From: Glycomyces artemisiae
GTDB lineage: Bacteria; Actinomycetota; Actinomycetes; Mycobacteriales; Micromonosporaceae
Direction of reading: 5' to 3'
Length of the DNA stretch: 64,000 nt
Assembly (NCBI RefSeq): GCF_003002955.1
Contig: NZ_PVTJ01000001.1
Span: 1-64,000, forward strand
The notes beneath the pieces are model-generated. The model saw only the letters and a program-made list of their open reading frames with translations, searched no databases and was not told where the DNA came from. Below, in pieces: positions 26,531 to 35,147 of the stretch; positions within the stretch are counted from its first letter, which is position 1, and each line of letters opens with the position of its first letter. The position numbers and the translations under genes are program-made.

Positions 26531-27153
26531 CGCCGGTCCTTCGGCTTCTTCATGCGCTCGGCGAGCTCCCGGATCTTCCGCAGCTCCGCTTCGAGCTCCG
26601 CAGCGGCAACCGGGTCGGCGGCCTCCCACAGCTCGGTGAGCTCGTCGTCGGCGGCGCTGCGCTCCATGCCGTGGATCTCGGCGGCCTGCCACGCGAGCCG
26701 GTGCACGCGCTCCTCCAGCGACGGGTCCTTCGCGAGGATCGCCTCGACCCGCTCGGCGACGCCGCCGCCCGGACGCGCCAGCGCGGCGACGTCCCGCTTC
26801 GCCTGCTCGGCGGACTTCCCGCCGACGAGCCGCGCCTGGAGGTGCGCGATCCCGGTGAGGACCATGGCGGTGACCACGGCGACGGTGATCCCGGCGAAGA
26901 ACCCGTAGACGAGGTTCATGACCAGGCCGTTGCGCGCGAAGAACGCGAAGAGCACCGCCGTGGCGACCATGCAGACCAGGTACCACCAGTACCCGAGCCG
27001 GTCCAGGAACCGGAACCACGCGGGCTTGCGGCCGGAGAACCCGTCGAGGGCCTCCGCCAGCCGCGCGACCGCGGGCCCGGTCCCGGGCGGCGCGCCCGGC
27101 GCCGTGATGATCACGTGGTCCGACCTGCGGACCAGCCAGCCGACCTTCGCCAT
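26527..27153 (-). CDS. Membrane protein upstream of M48 protease
   Basis: 208 aa, not recognised. Residues about 50-110 contain two transmembrane helices (YWWYLVCMVATAVLFAFFA; LVYGFFAGITVAVVTAMVLTGIA). The C-terminal half is cytoplasmic, charged and helical (VEAILAKDPSLEERVHRLAWQAAEI; AAELEAELRKIRELAERMKKPKDRR), likely coiled coil. ATG 27153 has GAGGAGG upstream. It is the first gene of the three-gene operon and divergent from the SARP regulator, with 125 bp between them. It may be a partner or adaptor of the M48 protease (inference). Confidence 0.7.
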   Translation of the reverse strand: MAKVGWLVRRSDHVIITAPGAPPGTGPAVARLAEALDGFSGRKPAWFRFLDRLGYWWYLVCMVATAVLFAFFARNGLVMNLVYGFFAGITVAVVTAMVLTGIAHLQARLVGGKSAEQAKRDVAALARPGGGVAERVEAILAKDPSLEERVHRLAWQAAEIHGMERSAADDELTELWEAADPVAAAELEAELRKIRELAERMKKPKDRR

Positions 27154-27265
27154 GGCCCCTCCTCGCTCGGGAGCGCCCACCGCGCCCCGGATCTCGCGGC
27201 CATCCTGCCCGGGCCCGGTTACCGCCGACTTACACCGCACTTGCGGCCCGGCCGCGCGGCTCGAC

Positions 27266-27271
27266 TAGCCT
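27266..27271 (+). promoter_or_regulatory. -10 hexamer TAGCCT, leaderless SARP gene
   Basis: TAGCCT followed by 7 nt and ATG at 27279, no Shine-Dalgarno. This spacing favours 27279 over the GTG at 27273. Confidence 0.6.
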
Positions 27272-27278
27272 GGTGCCC

Positions 27279-30200
27279 ATGCCAGACACGGGCGCGCTCC
27301 GGTTCGGCGTCCTCGGGCCACTCGAAGCGTCGCGCGGCGGCGAGCCCCTGCTCCTGCGCGCCACGCTCCAGCGGCGGCTGCTCGCGGCCCTCCTCGCCGG
27401 ATCGGGCCCCGTCTCGGCCGACGCGCTCACCGACGCGATCTGGGACGCCGACCCGCCCCGCGACGCCCGCAACGCCCTCCTCGTGGCCCTCCACCGCCTC
27501 CGCCGCGCCATCGGCGAACCCGAGCGGATCACCCACGGCCCCACCGGATACCGCATCCACGTCACCGCGGACGACTTCGACGCCGCCGCGTTCGCCGCCG
27601 AAGCCGCCGCGGCGCGGCGCGAACGCGCCGCAGGCCGCCTCGAACCCGCCGCCGACGCCTACACGCGGGCCGCGGCGCTCTGGCGCGGCGACGCCTACGC
27701 CGACGTGGCCGACACCGGCCTCATCCGCGCCGAAGCCGACCGCCTCGGCGAGGACCGGCTCCTCGCCGCGCAGGAACTCCACGAAGTCCACCTCGACCTC
27801 GGCCTCCACGACCGGGCCGCCGCCGGGCTCGAAGCGCTCGCCCGCGCCCATCCGTTCCGCGAGCGCCTCACCGCCCTGCGCATGCTCGCCCTCCACCGCG
27901 CCGGACGCCGCGCCGAATCCCTCCAGGTCTACCGCGAGACGCGCGCCGCCCTCGGCGGCGAGCTCGGCATCGACCCCGGACCGCTCCTCCAGCGCCTCCA
28001 CGAGGCGGTCCTCCGCGACGACGAGCGCCTCGACGTCGTCGCCGCCGGGACCCTCGACGGACCCTGGACCCCGAACGCCCGCAAGCGGATCGACACCGCC
28101 CGGACCGTCCCCCGCGAACTGCCGCCCGAGGCCCCCGGATTCACCGGCCGCGAAGCCGAGCTCCGCGACCTCGAATCCGCCCGCCTCGGCGCCGACGGCG
28201 CCCCGCCCGCGCCGCTCGTCGTCCTCTCCGGCATGGCCGGCGTCGGCAAGACCGCGACCGCCGTCCACTGGGCCCGCCGCATCGCCGCCGACTACCCCGA
28301 CGGGCAGCTCTTCCTCAACCTCCGCGGCCACACCGCGCTCCCCGCGCTCGAACCGGCCGCGGCCCTCGCTGCCCTCCTGCGGTCCCTCGGCCTCACCGGC
28401 GACCAGATCCCCGCCGACCCCGACCGGGCCGCCGCGCGCCTGCGCACCGCGACCGCCGACAAGCGCCTCCTCTTCCTCCTCGACGACGCCGCGACCGCCG
28501 ACCAGATCGCCCCGCTCCTGCCCGGCGGCCCCGGCTCCCTCGTGATCGCCACCAGCCGCAACCGGCTCGGCGACCTCCTCGGCGCCCGCCGGCTCGACCT
28601 CGCCCCGCTCACCCCCGGCGAAGCCGCCGGACTCCTGCGCTCGCTCCTGCGCCTGCCGCGCACCGCCGACCGGCCCGACCTCGCCGACCTCGCCCGCAGC
28701 GCCGGATACCTCCCGCTCGCCCTGCGCCTCGCCGCCGCGAGCACCGCCGCAGCGCCCCGCGCGGACGGCGTCGAAGCCGTCTTCGACGCCTCCTACCGCG
28801 CCCTCGACCCCGACGCGCAGCGCCTCCTCCGGCTCCTCGGCGCCGTCCCCGCCCGGTCCCTCGCCGTCGGCGCCGCGAGCGCCGCCGCAGGCACGAGCAC
28901 CGCGGAGACCGAACGCGCCGCCGAACGACTCGCCCACGCGCACATGGCGAACCGCGACGCCCGCGGCAGGCTCGTGCTCCACGACCTCATCCGCGACTAC
29001 GCCGACGACCTCGCCACCGACACCGAACGCGCCGACGCCCGCGCCCGCCTCGACGACTGGTACCTCGACCACGCCGACGCCGCCTGCCGCCTCCGGCACC
29101 CCGGCTACGCGCGCCTCCCCGGGTCCGCCCGCGGCGCCGACGCCCCGCCCGACGCCGCCCGCTGGCTCGACGAGGAGCGCGAGCACCTCCTCGCCGTCGC
29201 CCGCCACGCCGCCGAGCACGGCCGCGGCGAGACCGCCTGGCGCCTCGCCGACATCCTCCGCGGCCACGCCTGGACCGACCTGGCCGCCGCCGACTTCCTC
29301 GCCCTCGGCCAGGCCGCCCTCCACGGCGCCCGCGGCTCCGCCGAAGGCGAGGCCGCCGCCGAACTGTGCATGTCCACCGCCTACCTCAAGTCCCGCGACT
29401 TCGCCGACGCCGGGCGCCACGCCGCCCGCGCCGCCGACCGGTGCCGCCGCATCGACTGGGACGCAGGCGAAGCCTCCGCCCACCACAACGCCGCGCTCGT
29501 CGCCTGGAACCTCGGGCGGCCCCGCGACGCCCGCCGCCGCGGCGAGGCCGCGCTCGCCATGAACCGCGCCGCCGGCCGCACCCGCGCCGCCAGCGTCAAC
29601 CTCGGCACCCTCGGCGTCGTCGCCGCGGACCTCGGCGACCTGCGCGGCGGGCACCGGCTCCTCACCGAGGCCCTCGCGCTCGCCGAGTCGGCCGGCGACA
29701 CCGCCCTGCGCGCCTCCCACCTGCGCGGCCTCGCCGCCGCCGCGATCGGCCTCGGCGACCTCGGCGAGGCCGAACGGCACCTGGCCGCCGTCACCGCCAT
29801 CGAGGTCGACGCGGGCGAGCGGGAGCTCGGCGCCTCCACCGCGGCGTTCCTCGCCGACCTGCACTGCGCGCAGGGACGCTACGGCGAGGCGCTGGCGTAC
29901 GCGGACATGGTGGTGCGCCAAGCGGACCTGCGCGGCGACCGCGCGAGCAAGGCGATCGGGCTCGCCGCGTCCGCGGCGGCGCTCAACGGGGCCGGGCGCC
30001 ACGAGGAGGCGGTGGCCGCCGCCGCCCAGGTCCTCGGACTGGCCCGCGGCGAACTGACGACCACCCGGATCCGGGCCCTCGCCGAACGCGCGGCGGGACG
30101 GCTCGCACTGGGCGAACCCGATGCGGCGGAAGCGGACGCGGCGCAGCTCCTCGCCCTGGAGGACCAGGGGTACCCGCTCGCGGCGGCCGCGGCGCGCGAC

Positions 30201-30353
30201 CTCACCGCCGAGATCCTGCTGGGCCGCGGCGAGACGCGCGCCGCCCGCGACCTCGCCGCGCGGGCCCTCGACGCGCACCGCGCCGCCGGGCACCGCGCGG
30301 GGGAGGAGCGGTCGCTGCGGCTCCTCGGCGCCGCCGTTTCCGCCGCTCGCTGA
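27279..30353 (+). CDS. AfsR-type SARP regulator with NB-ARC and TPR
   Basis: 1024 aa. Order of domains: OmpR-like winged helix (about 3-95, FGVLGPLEASRGGEPLLLRATLQRRLLAALLA), bacterial transcriptional activation domain (about 100-250, FDAAAFAAEAAAARR through PGPLLQRLHEAVL), NB-ARC ATPase with Walker A GMAGVGKTAT (about residue 318) and Walker B LLFLLDDA (about 397), then Ala-rich TPR-like helices to the end. AfsR/SARP proteins activate antibiotic or developmental genes and bind direct repeats near promoters. No biosynthetic cluster is adjacent, so this may be a global regulator. It is divergent from the M48 operon. Confidence 0.92.
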   Translation: MPDTGALRFGVLGPLEASRGGEPLLLRATLQRRLLAALLAGSGPVSADALTDAIWDADPPRDARNALLVALHRLRRAIGEPERITHGPTGYRIHVTADDFDAAAFAAEAAAARRERAAGRLEPAADAYTRAAALWRGDAYADVADTGLIRAEADRLGEDRLLAAQELHEVHLDLGLHDRAAAGLEALARAHPFRERLTALRMLALHRAGRRAESLQVYRETRAALGGELGIDPGPLLQRLHEAVLRDDERLDVVAAGTLDGPWTPNARKRIDTARTVPRELPPEAPGFTGREAELRDLESARLGADGAPPAPLVVLSGMAGVGKTATAVHWARRIAADYPDGQLFLNLRGHTALPALEPAAALAALLRSLGLTGDQIPADPDRAAARLRTATADKRLLFLLDDAATADQIAPLLPGGPGSLVIATSRNRLGDLLGARRLDLAPLTPGEAAGLLRSLLRLPRTADRPDLADLARSAGYLPLALRLAAASTAAAPRADGVEAVFDASYRALDPDAQRLLRLLGAVPARSLAVGAASAAAGTSTAETERAAERLAHAHMANRDARGRLVLHDLIRDYADDLATDTERADARARLDDWYLDHADAACRLRHPGYARLPGSARGADAPPDAARWLDEEREHLLAVARHAAEHGRGETAWRLADILRGHAWTDLAAADFLALGQAALHGARGSAEGEAAAELCMSTAYLKSRDFADAGRHAARAADRCRRIDWDAGEASAHHNAALVAWNLGRPRDARRRGEAALAMNRAAGRTRAASVNLGTLGVVAADLGDLRGGHRLLTEALALAESAGDTALRASHLRGLAAAAIGLGDLGEAERHLAAVTAIEVDAGERELGASTAAFLADLHCAQGRYGEALAYADMVVRQADLRGDRASKAIGLAASAAALNGAGRHEEAVAAAAQVLGLARGELTTTRIRALAERAAGRLALGEPDAAEADAAQLLALEDQGYPLAAAAARDLTAEILLGRGETRAARDLAARALDAHRAAGHRAGEERSLRLLGAAVSAAR

Positions 30354-30365
30354 GCGCTATGTCCT

Positions 30366-30371
30366 TAAGAT
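30366..30371 (+). promoter_or_regulatory. -10 hexamer TAAGAT, leaderless start
   Basis: TAAGAT followed by 6 nt and ATG at 30378. Confidence 0.55.
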
Positions 30372-30377
30372 CACACT

Positions 30378-30827
30378 ATGCACACGTTGTTGGTGGTCCT
30401 GCACGTGCTGACGGTGGTGGTCTGCGTCGGCCCGGCCATGCTGCTGCCGTGGCTGGGCGAGCGGGCGCTGCGGGAGCGGGACGGGGACCGCGTGCACCAG
30501 GCGGGGCGGCGCACCATGCTGTACAACGCGCTGACCCTGGTCGCGGCCCTGTTCGGGGTGCTCGCGACGGCCACCAGCGACCGCTACTCGTTCGCCGACG
30601 CGTGGCTCATCATCGCCTCGACCCTGTACGCGGTCGCGGTGGTCAACGGCGCGGCCGTCATCCCCGCGGTGCTCGCGCGGATCGGCAAGGAACTCCAGGA
30701 CGCGCACGGGGTCATGGACGGGGAGCTGCTGGAGCAGCACCGGGGGCGCCTCCTGGCCCTGTCGGGCCTGAACCTCGTCTTCTACACCGCCGTCGTCATC
30801 CTCATGGCCTGGCGGCCCGGCGCCTAG
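30378..30827 (+). CDS. Four-TM membrane protein (DUF2269-like)
   Basis: 149 aa with four transmembrane helices: TLLVVLHVLTVVVCVGPAMLLPWLG, YNALTLVAALFGVLATA, WLIIASTLYAVAVVNGAAVIPAVL and LSGLNLVFYTAVVILMAW. The conserved His in VVLHVL and the RRTM loop resemble DUF2269-type predicted membrane proteins; function unknown. It has its own leaderless promoter 25 bp after the SARP gene and is convergent with the AlgH/YqgE gene (10 bp apart). Confidence 0.75.
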   Translation: MHTLLVVLHVLTVVVCVGPAMLLPWLGERALRERDGDRVHQAGRRTMLYNALTLVAALFGVLATATSDRYSFADAWLIIASTLYAVAVVNGAAVIPAVLARIGKELQDAHGVMDGELLEQHRGRLLALSGLNLVFYTAVVILMAWRPGA

Positions 30828-30837
30828 CTCGCGGTGT

Positions 30838-31422
30838 CTAGTTCATCGACGGGTCGGACGGGTAGTGCGCGACCGCGGACAGCATGCCGCCCTGGCGCTT
30901 CCACACCATCGACCAGAGGTCCTCGGGGCTGGCGGAGAACGGGTCGGCGGGGAGGGCGTCGAAGACCATCCACGCGCCCGCCTCGATCTCGGACTCCAGC
31001 TGGCCCGGCGCCCATCCGGCGTACCCGGTGAAGACGCGCATGCCCTCCAGGAGCGGTGCGACCTCGTCGGGGTCCCGGGACAGGTCGAGGGTGCCGAGGC
31101 GCCCGAGCACGGGCCGGAACGCGTCGGAGAACGGCGCGTCCGCCTTGCGCCAGCCCAGGCCGATCGCGGCGTCCGGCTGGACCGGACCGCCCTCGAACAG
31201 GACCGCGGGGTGCCCGGCGAGCACGGCCCACTGGTCGAGGTAGTGGGCGACCTTCCGCTCGGTGGCGCGGTTGAGGACCACGCCGAGCACGCCGTCGGAC
31301 TCGTGTCCGACGCCGATGACGACGGTGCGGTCGAAGTTCGGGTCCTGAAGACTCGGCGTGGCGACGAGGAGACTGCCCACGAACGACCTCGTCCGCGCCG
31401 GCGTCGTCTCACGGCTGACCAT
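30838..31422 (-). CDS. YqgE/AlgH family protein (DUF179)
   Basis: 194 aa. Family hallmarks: FVGSLLVATPSLQDPNFDRTVVIGVGHESDGVLGVVLNR at the N-terminus, VLFEGGPVQPDAAI, RVFTGYAGWAPGQLESEIEAGAWMVF in the middle and a DLWSMVWKRQGG end. The molecular function of this family is not established. Start at ATG 31422 because GGAGGTGGAG lies just upstream; the open frame beyond it is non-coding in style. Confidence 0.92.
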   Translation of the reverse strand: MVSRETTPARTRSFVGSLLVATPSLQDPNFDRTVVIGVGHESDGVLGVVLNRATERKVAHYLDQWAVLAGHPAVLFEGGPVQPDAAIGLGWRKADAPFSDAFRPVLGRLGTLDLSRDPDEVAPLLEGMRVFTGYAGWAPGQLESEIEAGAWMVFDALPADPFSASPEDLWSMVWKRQGGMLSAVAHYPSDPSMN

Positions 31423-31646
31423 GGCTCCACCTCCGTTCTGCGCCCGCTTCGGCGAGGAGTGCTCGGGGTCCTGGGTGCGGCCCGGTTTCACCCGCACGGT
31501 AACCCGCGGGAGCGCGCTTGCAGCAAGGTTCTCGCACTTTCCGGAGAATTACACCGTGGTGTCGGGAGCCCGACAGTTGTTTCCTCACGGAGGGTGCACG
31601 GGAGGGGACGATCCGCCGTCGGAGGCGCCGTCGCAAGTGGAAGAAG

Positions 31647-31670
31647 GGGCCCCAGGTTCCCCTGGGGCCC
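31647..31670 (-). terminator. mca terminator
   Basis: Arms GGGCCCCAGG (31647-31656) and CCTGGGGCCC (31661-31670), loop TTCC, directly downstream of the minus-strand mca gene. Confidence 0.7.
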
Positions 31671-31685
31671 ATGTGATGTCAGTGG

Positions 31686-32564
31686 CTACCGGAGTCCGGC
31701 GAAGAGGTCGTCCTCGGGGAGGCGCGTGTCGATGCGGGACTCGACGAGCTCGTAGTCCTCGGTCGGCCAGGCCTTCTCCTGGATCGCGCGCGGCACGGCG
31801 AACCAGAACCCGTCCGGGTCGACCTGGGTCGCGTGGGCCTTCAGGGCCGCGTCGCGGATCTCGAAGTACTCGGCGCACTCGACGCGGGTGGTCACCCGCT
31901 CGCTCTTGTCGCGGGTCCAGTCCCCGGCGTCCATCCAGTCCTTGTACGGCGACTCCAGCCCCGCGTCGACCATCGCGTAGTGCAGGGCCTCGATGCGCGC
32001 CTTGCCGAAGCCGTGGTTGTAGTACAGCTTCAGCGGCTGCCACGGCTCGCCGCGGTCGACGTACTTCGCGGGGTCCCCGGCGGCGGCGAAGGCCGCGACG
32101 GAGATCTCGTGGGTCTTGACGTGGTCGGGGTGCGGGTAGCCGCCCTCCTCGTCGTACGTGGTGACGACGTGGGGCTTGAACGAGCGCATGACCTCGACGA
32201 GCGGCGCGGCGGCCTGCTCGGTGGGCACCAGGTAGAACGCGTCCTGGGGGAGGTCGATCCCGGAGTCGGGGAGCCACCCGTCGGGGAGCCCGGAGTCGGT
32301 GAAGCCGAGCCAGTGCTGCTGCACGCCGAGGATCTCGCGGGCGCGGGCCATCTCCTCGCTGCGCACGCGCGGGAGGTTCTCCTGGATCTCGGGGCGGTCC
32401 ATCTTCGGGTTGAGGACGTCGCCGCGCTCGCCCCCGGTGCAGGTGACCACCAGGACCTCGATGCCTTCGCGCACGTAGCGCGCCATGGTGCCCGCGCCCT
32501 TGCTCGACTCGTCGTCGGGGTGGGCGTGCACGCACATCAGGCGCAGGGTGCTTCGGTTCGTCAC
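31686..32564 (-). CDS. mca: Mycothiol S-conjugate amidase
   Basis: 292 aa. Zinc-dependent LmbE-type deacetylase fold: HAHPDDESS metal site near the N-terminus, TCTGGERGDVLNP, GFTDSGLPDG, and TYDEEGGYPHPDHVKTHEI with further metal ligands. Mca cleaves mycothiol S-conjugates to release mercapturic acids in detoxification, implying that the organism makes mycothiol. The YYNHGFGKARI and EYFEIRDAALKAHATQVDPDGFWFAVP segments separate it from the close paralogue MshB. GTG 32564 is chosen, with GAGG upstream. Its neighbours DUF4307 and greA are the conserved actinobacterial context. Confidence 0.93.
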   Translation of the reverse strand: MTNRSTLRLMCVHAHPDDESSKGAGTMARYVREGIEVLVVTCTGGERGDVLNPKMDRPEIQENLPRVRSEEMARAREILGVQQHWLGFTDSGLPDGWLPDSGIDLPQDAFYLVPTEQAAAPLVEVMRSFKPHVVTTYDEEGGYPHPDHVKTHEISVAAFAAAGDPAKYVDRGEPWQPLKLYYNHGFGKARIEALHYAMVDAGLESPYKDWMDAGDWTRDKSERVTTRVECAEYFEIRDAALKAHATQVDPDGFWFAVPRAIQEKAWPTEDYELVESRIDTRLPEDDLFAGLR

Positions 32565-32745
32565 AGCAGTCGACCTCGCTGGCTGGGAGACAGGGATCCT
32601 CGTCGCTCGGACCGACTCGCGCACCGCGGTAGTTGTCGGCTCCGGCATTCTGTGCAACGATACTCGATAATCAATGCTTCCCGGTTTCTCCCGGAATCCG
32701 GACTCCCGGCGGCGAAGCCGCTGATCGCGAAGGAAAGCCGCGCCA
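32565..32745. promoter_or_regulatory. Divergent promoter region mca/DUF4307
   Basis: 181 bp between two divergent genes, locally AT-rich around 32655-32680, where GATACT and GATAAT give -10-like elements for the plus strand. The DUF4307 gene has a leader with GAAGGAAAG before its ATG. Confidence 0.4.
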
Positions 32746-33189
32746 ATGACTGAGACGCAGACCACGGACGGACGCGTGCCCGATACGGCCCACGTGTCCT
32801 TCCCCGACGGTCGCTACGGTCGGCGCCGCCAACCCGCCAAGCGCCGCCCGGCGCTGACCGCGGCCCTCACGGCCGGGGTCGTCGTCGCGGGCGTCGCCGC
32901 CGCGTGGCTCCTCATGGAGTCCTACGGCCAGGACGAGGTCTCCGAGCGCCTCCTCGCCTACGACGACTCCGTCGCTGGCCAGGTCGCCGTCACGTTCGAG
33001 GTCTACAAGCCGGCCGGCGAGGGCGCCGTGTGCGCCGTCCGGTCCCGCGACCTCGCCGGAGCCGAGATCGGCTACGCCGAAGTGGAGGTCCCGGCGGACG
33101 ACTCCACCCGCGTGGAGATGACCTACGTCCTCCCGGTGGAGGGCGACGCCAACACCGGTGAAGTACTGAGGTGCTGGCAGGCCGACTGA
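32746..33189 (+). CDS. DUF4307 family membrane protein
   Basis: 147 aa. A cytoplasmic N-terminus of about 40 residues with a RYGRRRQPAKRR patch, one transmembrane helix (ALTAALTAGVVVAGVAAAWLLM), and an extracellular beta-rich domain (VAVTFEVYKPAGEGAVCAVRSRD; TRVEMTYVLPV) with two Cys that may pair (CAVRSR and LRCWQ). Matches DUF4307, which is almost always next to mca and greA. Function unknown. Confidence 0.85.
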   Translation: MTETQTTDGRVPDTAHVSFPDGRYGRRRQPAKRRPALTAALTAGVVVAGVAAAWLLMESYGQDEVSERLLAYDDSVAGQVAVTFEVYKPAGEGAVCAVRSRDLAGAEIGYAEVEVPADDSTRVEMTYVLPVEGDANTGEVLRCWQAD

Positions 33190-33321
33190 GCACAGACTTC
33201 CGGCCCGTCGCACCGCATTCCGGTCGGCGGGCCTTTCGCTATCCGGGGCCCGCGCTCGGCACGCGGCGCGCTGAGGCGGGACCCGCAACACGGATCGCAC
33301 TAATCGGAGGATTGAGAACAC

Positions 33322-33816
33322 ATGGCTACCGACGCTAACCAGGGCACCTGGCTGACCCAGGAGGCCTACGACCGCCTCAAGGACGAGCTGGACGAGCTCA
33401 TTGCGAACCGCCCCTTGATGGCCGCGGAGATCAACGCCCGCCGCGAGGAGGGCGACCTCAAGGAGAACGGCGGCTACCACGCCGCCCGCGACGAGCAGGG
33501 CAAGCAGGAGGGGCGCATCCGCCAGCTCGAAGACCTGCTGCGCAACGCGAAGGTGGGCGAGGCGAAGGACTCCGACGAGATCCAGATCGGCACCGTCGTC
33601 ACCATCGCGTTCGACGGCGACCCCGACGACACCGAGAAGTTCCTCCTCGGCTCCCGCGAGATCGCCGCGACCACGGACCTCACCGTGTACAGCCCGGACT
33701 CCGCGCTCGGCGCGGCGATCCTGGGCCACAAGATCGGCGACACCGTCGTCTACAAGACCCCCAAGGAGATCGAGATCTCCGTCAAGATCGTCGAGGCCGA
33801 GAAGTTCCTCGGTTAG
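33322..33816 (+). CDS. greA: Transcription elongation factor GreA
   Basis: 164 aa, standard length. N-terminal coiled-coil hairpin (LTQEAYDRLKDELDELIANRPLMAAEINARREEGDLKENGGYHAARDEQG) carries the acidic residues (EEGDLKENGGYH) that enter the RNA polymerase secondary channel and stimulate cleavage of backtracked RNA. C-terminal FKBP-like domain (GTVVTIAFDGD; SALGAAILGHKIGDTV). A GGAGG-type site precedes ATG 33322. It ends in a strong bidirectional terminator at 33823. Confidence 0.97.
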   Translation: MATDANQGTWLTQEAYDRLKDELDELIANRPLMAAEINARREEGDLKENGGYHAARDEQGKQEGRIRQLEDLLRNAKVGEAKDSDEIQIGTVVTIAFDGDPDDTEKFLLGSREIAATTDLTVYSPDSALGAAILGHKIGDTVVYKTPKEIEISVKIVEAEKFLG

Positions 33817-33822
33817 CGCTGC

Positions 33823-33860
33823 GCGCGAAGGGGGCCCGCCGCGGCGGGCCCCCTTCGCGC
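33823..33860. terminator. Bidirectional terminator greA/ABC ATPase
   Basis: 18-bp arms, 33823-33840 with 33843-33860, between convergent genes. Confidence 0.8.
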
Positions 33861-33869
33861 ACGCGGGGC

Positions 33870-35147
33870 CTAGGCCCGCTGGGTCCAGCCGACGTCGATC
33901 CGCTTGCCGTACTTGTCGAAGTAGTGCAGCGCGTCCATGTGGACGGCGACGGTGATCGGCTGCCCGGCGGACACCGGGATGTGCGGGGGGAGGCGGAACA
34001 CGAGGTCCGCGGGCTTGCGGATGGGGCCCGAGTCGGTGTCGCCGCGGCGCTCGGCCGGGGCCTGCCCGAAGCCGGAGAACAGGCCGCCGAGGCGCCGGCG
34101 CGGCTTGGAGCCCGAGCGCGCCAGGTCCGGCTTGTCGCCGATGCCGTCGGGGACGACCGCGGTCGCGCCGATGTCGAGGAACACGAGCGTCTCGTGGCCG
34201 TGGTGCTCGTAGAAGCGGACGCGGCCCTGGATCGACTGGCCCGGGTGGCCCTCGGCGACCGGCGCGAGCGCCTCCGCGCGCATGCCGACCACGATGTTCT
34301 CGCCGTGGTAGCGGGCGACGGCGCGGCCGCGCAGGTCGTGCCAGGGCAGGCGCAGCTCCTGGTCGCCGAAGTCGAGCGCCACGTACCGGTCGAGGAAGAC
34401 GTTCACGCGCGCTTCGAGGAGGTTCATGCGCGGGGTGCCCAGGAACGCCGCGACGTACATGGTCGCGGGCCGCTCGTACACCTCGTCGGGGGTGCCGACG
34501 TCCTGGAGGACGCCCTTGCGCATGACCGCGACCCGGTCGGCCATCGTCAGGGCCTCGGTCTGGTCGTGCGTGACGTACAGCGTCGTCGCGTCGTGGCGGC
34601 GCACGAGCGAGGAGATCTCCGTGCGCAGCTCCGCGCGCAGGCCCACGTCCAGGTTGGACAGCGGCTCGTCCATGAGGAACAGCTTCGGGCGCCGCACCAG
34701 GGCCCGGCCCATCGCCACGCGCTGCTGCTGGCCGCCGGAGAGCTGGCTCGGCTTGCGGTCCACCAGGTCCGAGATGCCCAGGGCCCCGGCCATGTCGCCG
34801 ACGGCGTCGGGTACGGACTGGGCGCCGTTCTGCCTGCCGAGCTTGAGGGGGAACCCGATGTTGTCGCCGACGGTCATGTGCGGGTAGAGCGCGAAGGTCT
34901 GGAAGATCATGGCGGCGTTGCGTTCACGCGGGGGCAGGTCGTTCGCGTACTCGCCGTCCAGGAGGATCTCGCCGTCGGAGGGCGTCTCCAGGCCGGCCAC
35001 CATGCGGAGCACCGTGGACTTGCCGCAGCCGGAGGGGCCGAGCAGGACGAGGAACTCGCCGTGGTTGACCTCCATGCTCAGCGAGTCCACGGCCAGGGTG
35101 TCGCCGGGGAACACCTTCGACACGTTCTTCAGCGTGACAGCAGTCAC
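33870..35147 (-). CDS. Sugar ABC transporter ATPase, MsmK/UgpC type
   Basis: 425 aa. Walker A GPSGCGKST, signature LSGGQQQRVAMGRALVR, Walker B LFLMDEPLSNLD, switch His VTHDQTEA, then two OB/TOBE-type regulatory repeats (MRAEALAPVAEGHPG; FRLPPHIPVSAGQPITVAV). An extra charged segment of about 45 residues (PDLARSGSKPRRRLGGLFSGFGQAPAE and following) is inserted in the second TOBE repeat, longer than usual. No permease or binding protein is adjacent: MsmK-type ATPases often serve several carbohydrate importers from a distance. GTG 35147 has GGAG 6 nt upstream. Confidence 0.9.
   Translation of the reverse strand: MTAVTLKNVSKVFPGDTLAVDSLSMEVNHGEFLVLLGPSGCGKSTVLRMVAGLETPSDGEILLDGEYANDLPPRERNAAMIFQTFALYPHMTVGDNIGFPLKLGRQNGAQSVPDAVGDMAGALGISDLVDRKPSQLSGGQQQRVAMGRALVRRPKLFLMDEPLSNLDVGLRAELRTEISSLVRRHDATTLYVTHDQTEALTMADRVAVMRKGVLQDVGTPDEVYERPATMYVAAFLGTPRMNLLEARVNVFLDRYVALDFGDQELRLPWHDLRGRAVARYHGENIVVGMRAEALAPVAEGHPGQSIQGRVRFYEHHGHETLVFLDIGATAVVPDGIGDKPDLARSGSKPRRRLGGLFSGFGQAPAERRGDTDSGPIRKPADLVFRLPPHIPVSAGQPITVAVHMDALHYFDKYGKRIDVGWTQRA

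Noticed and set aside
27219-30293. 1,024-aa minus-strand frame
   Set aside because: It mirrors the SARP gene in the complementary frame and consists of Gly/Val/Glu-rich low-complexity translation.
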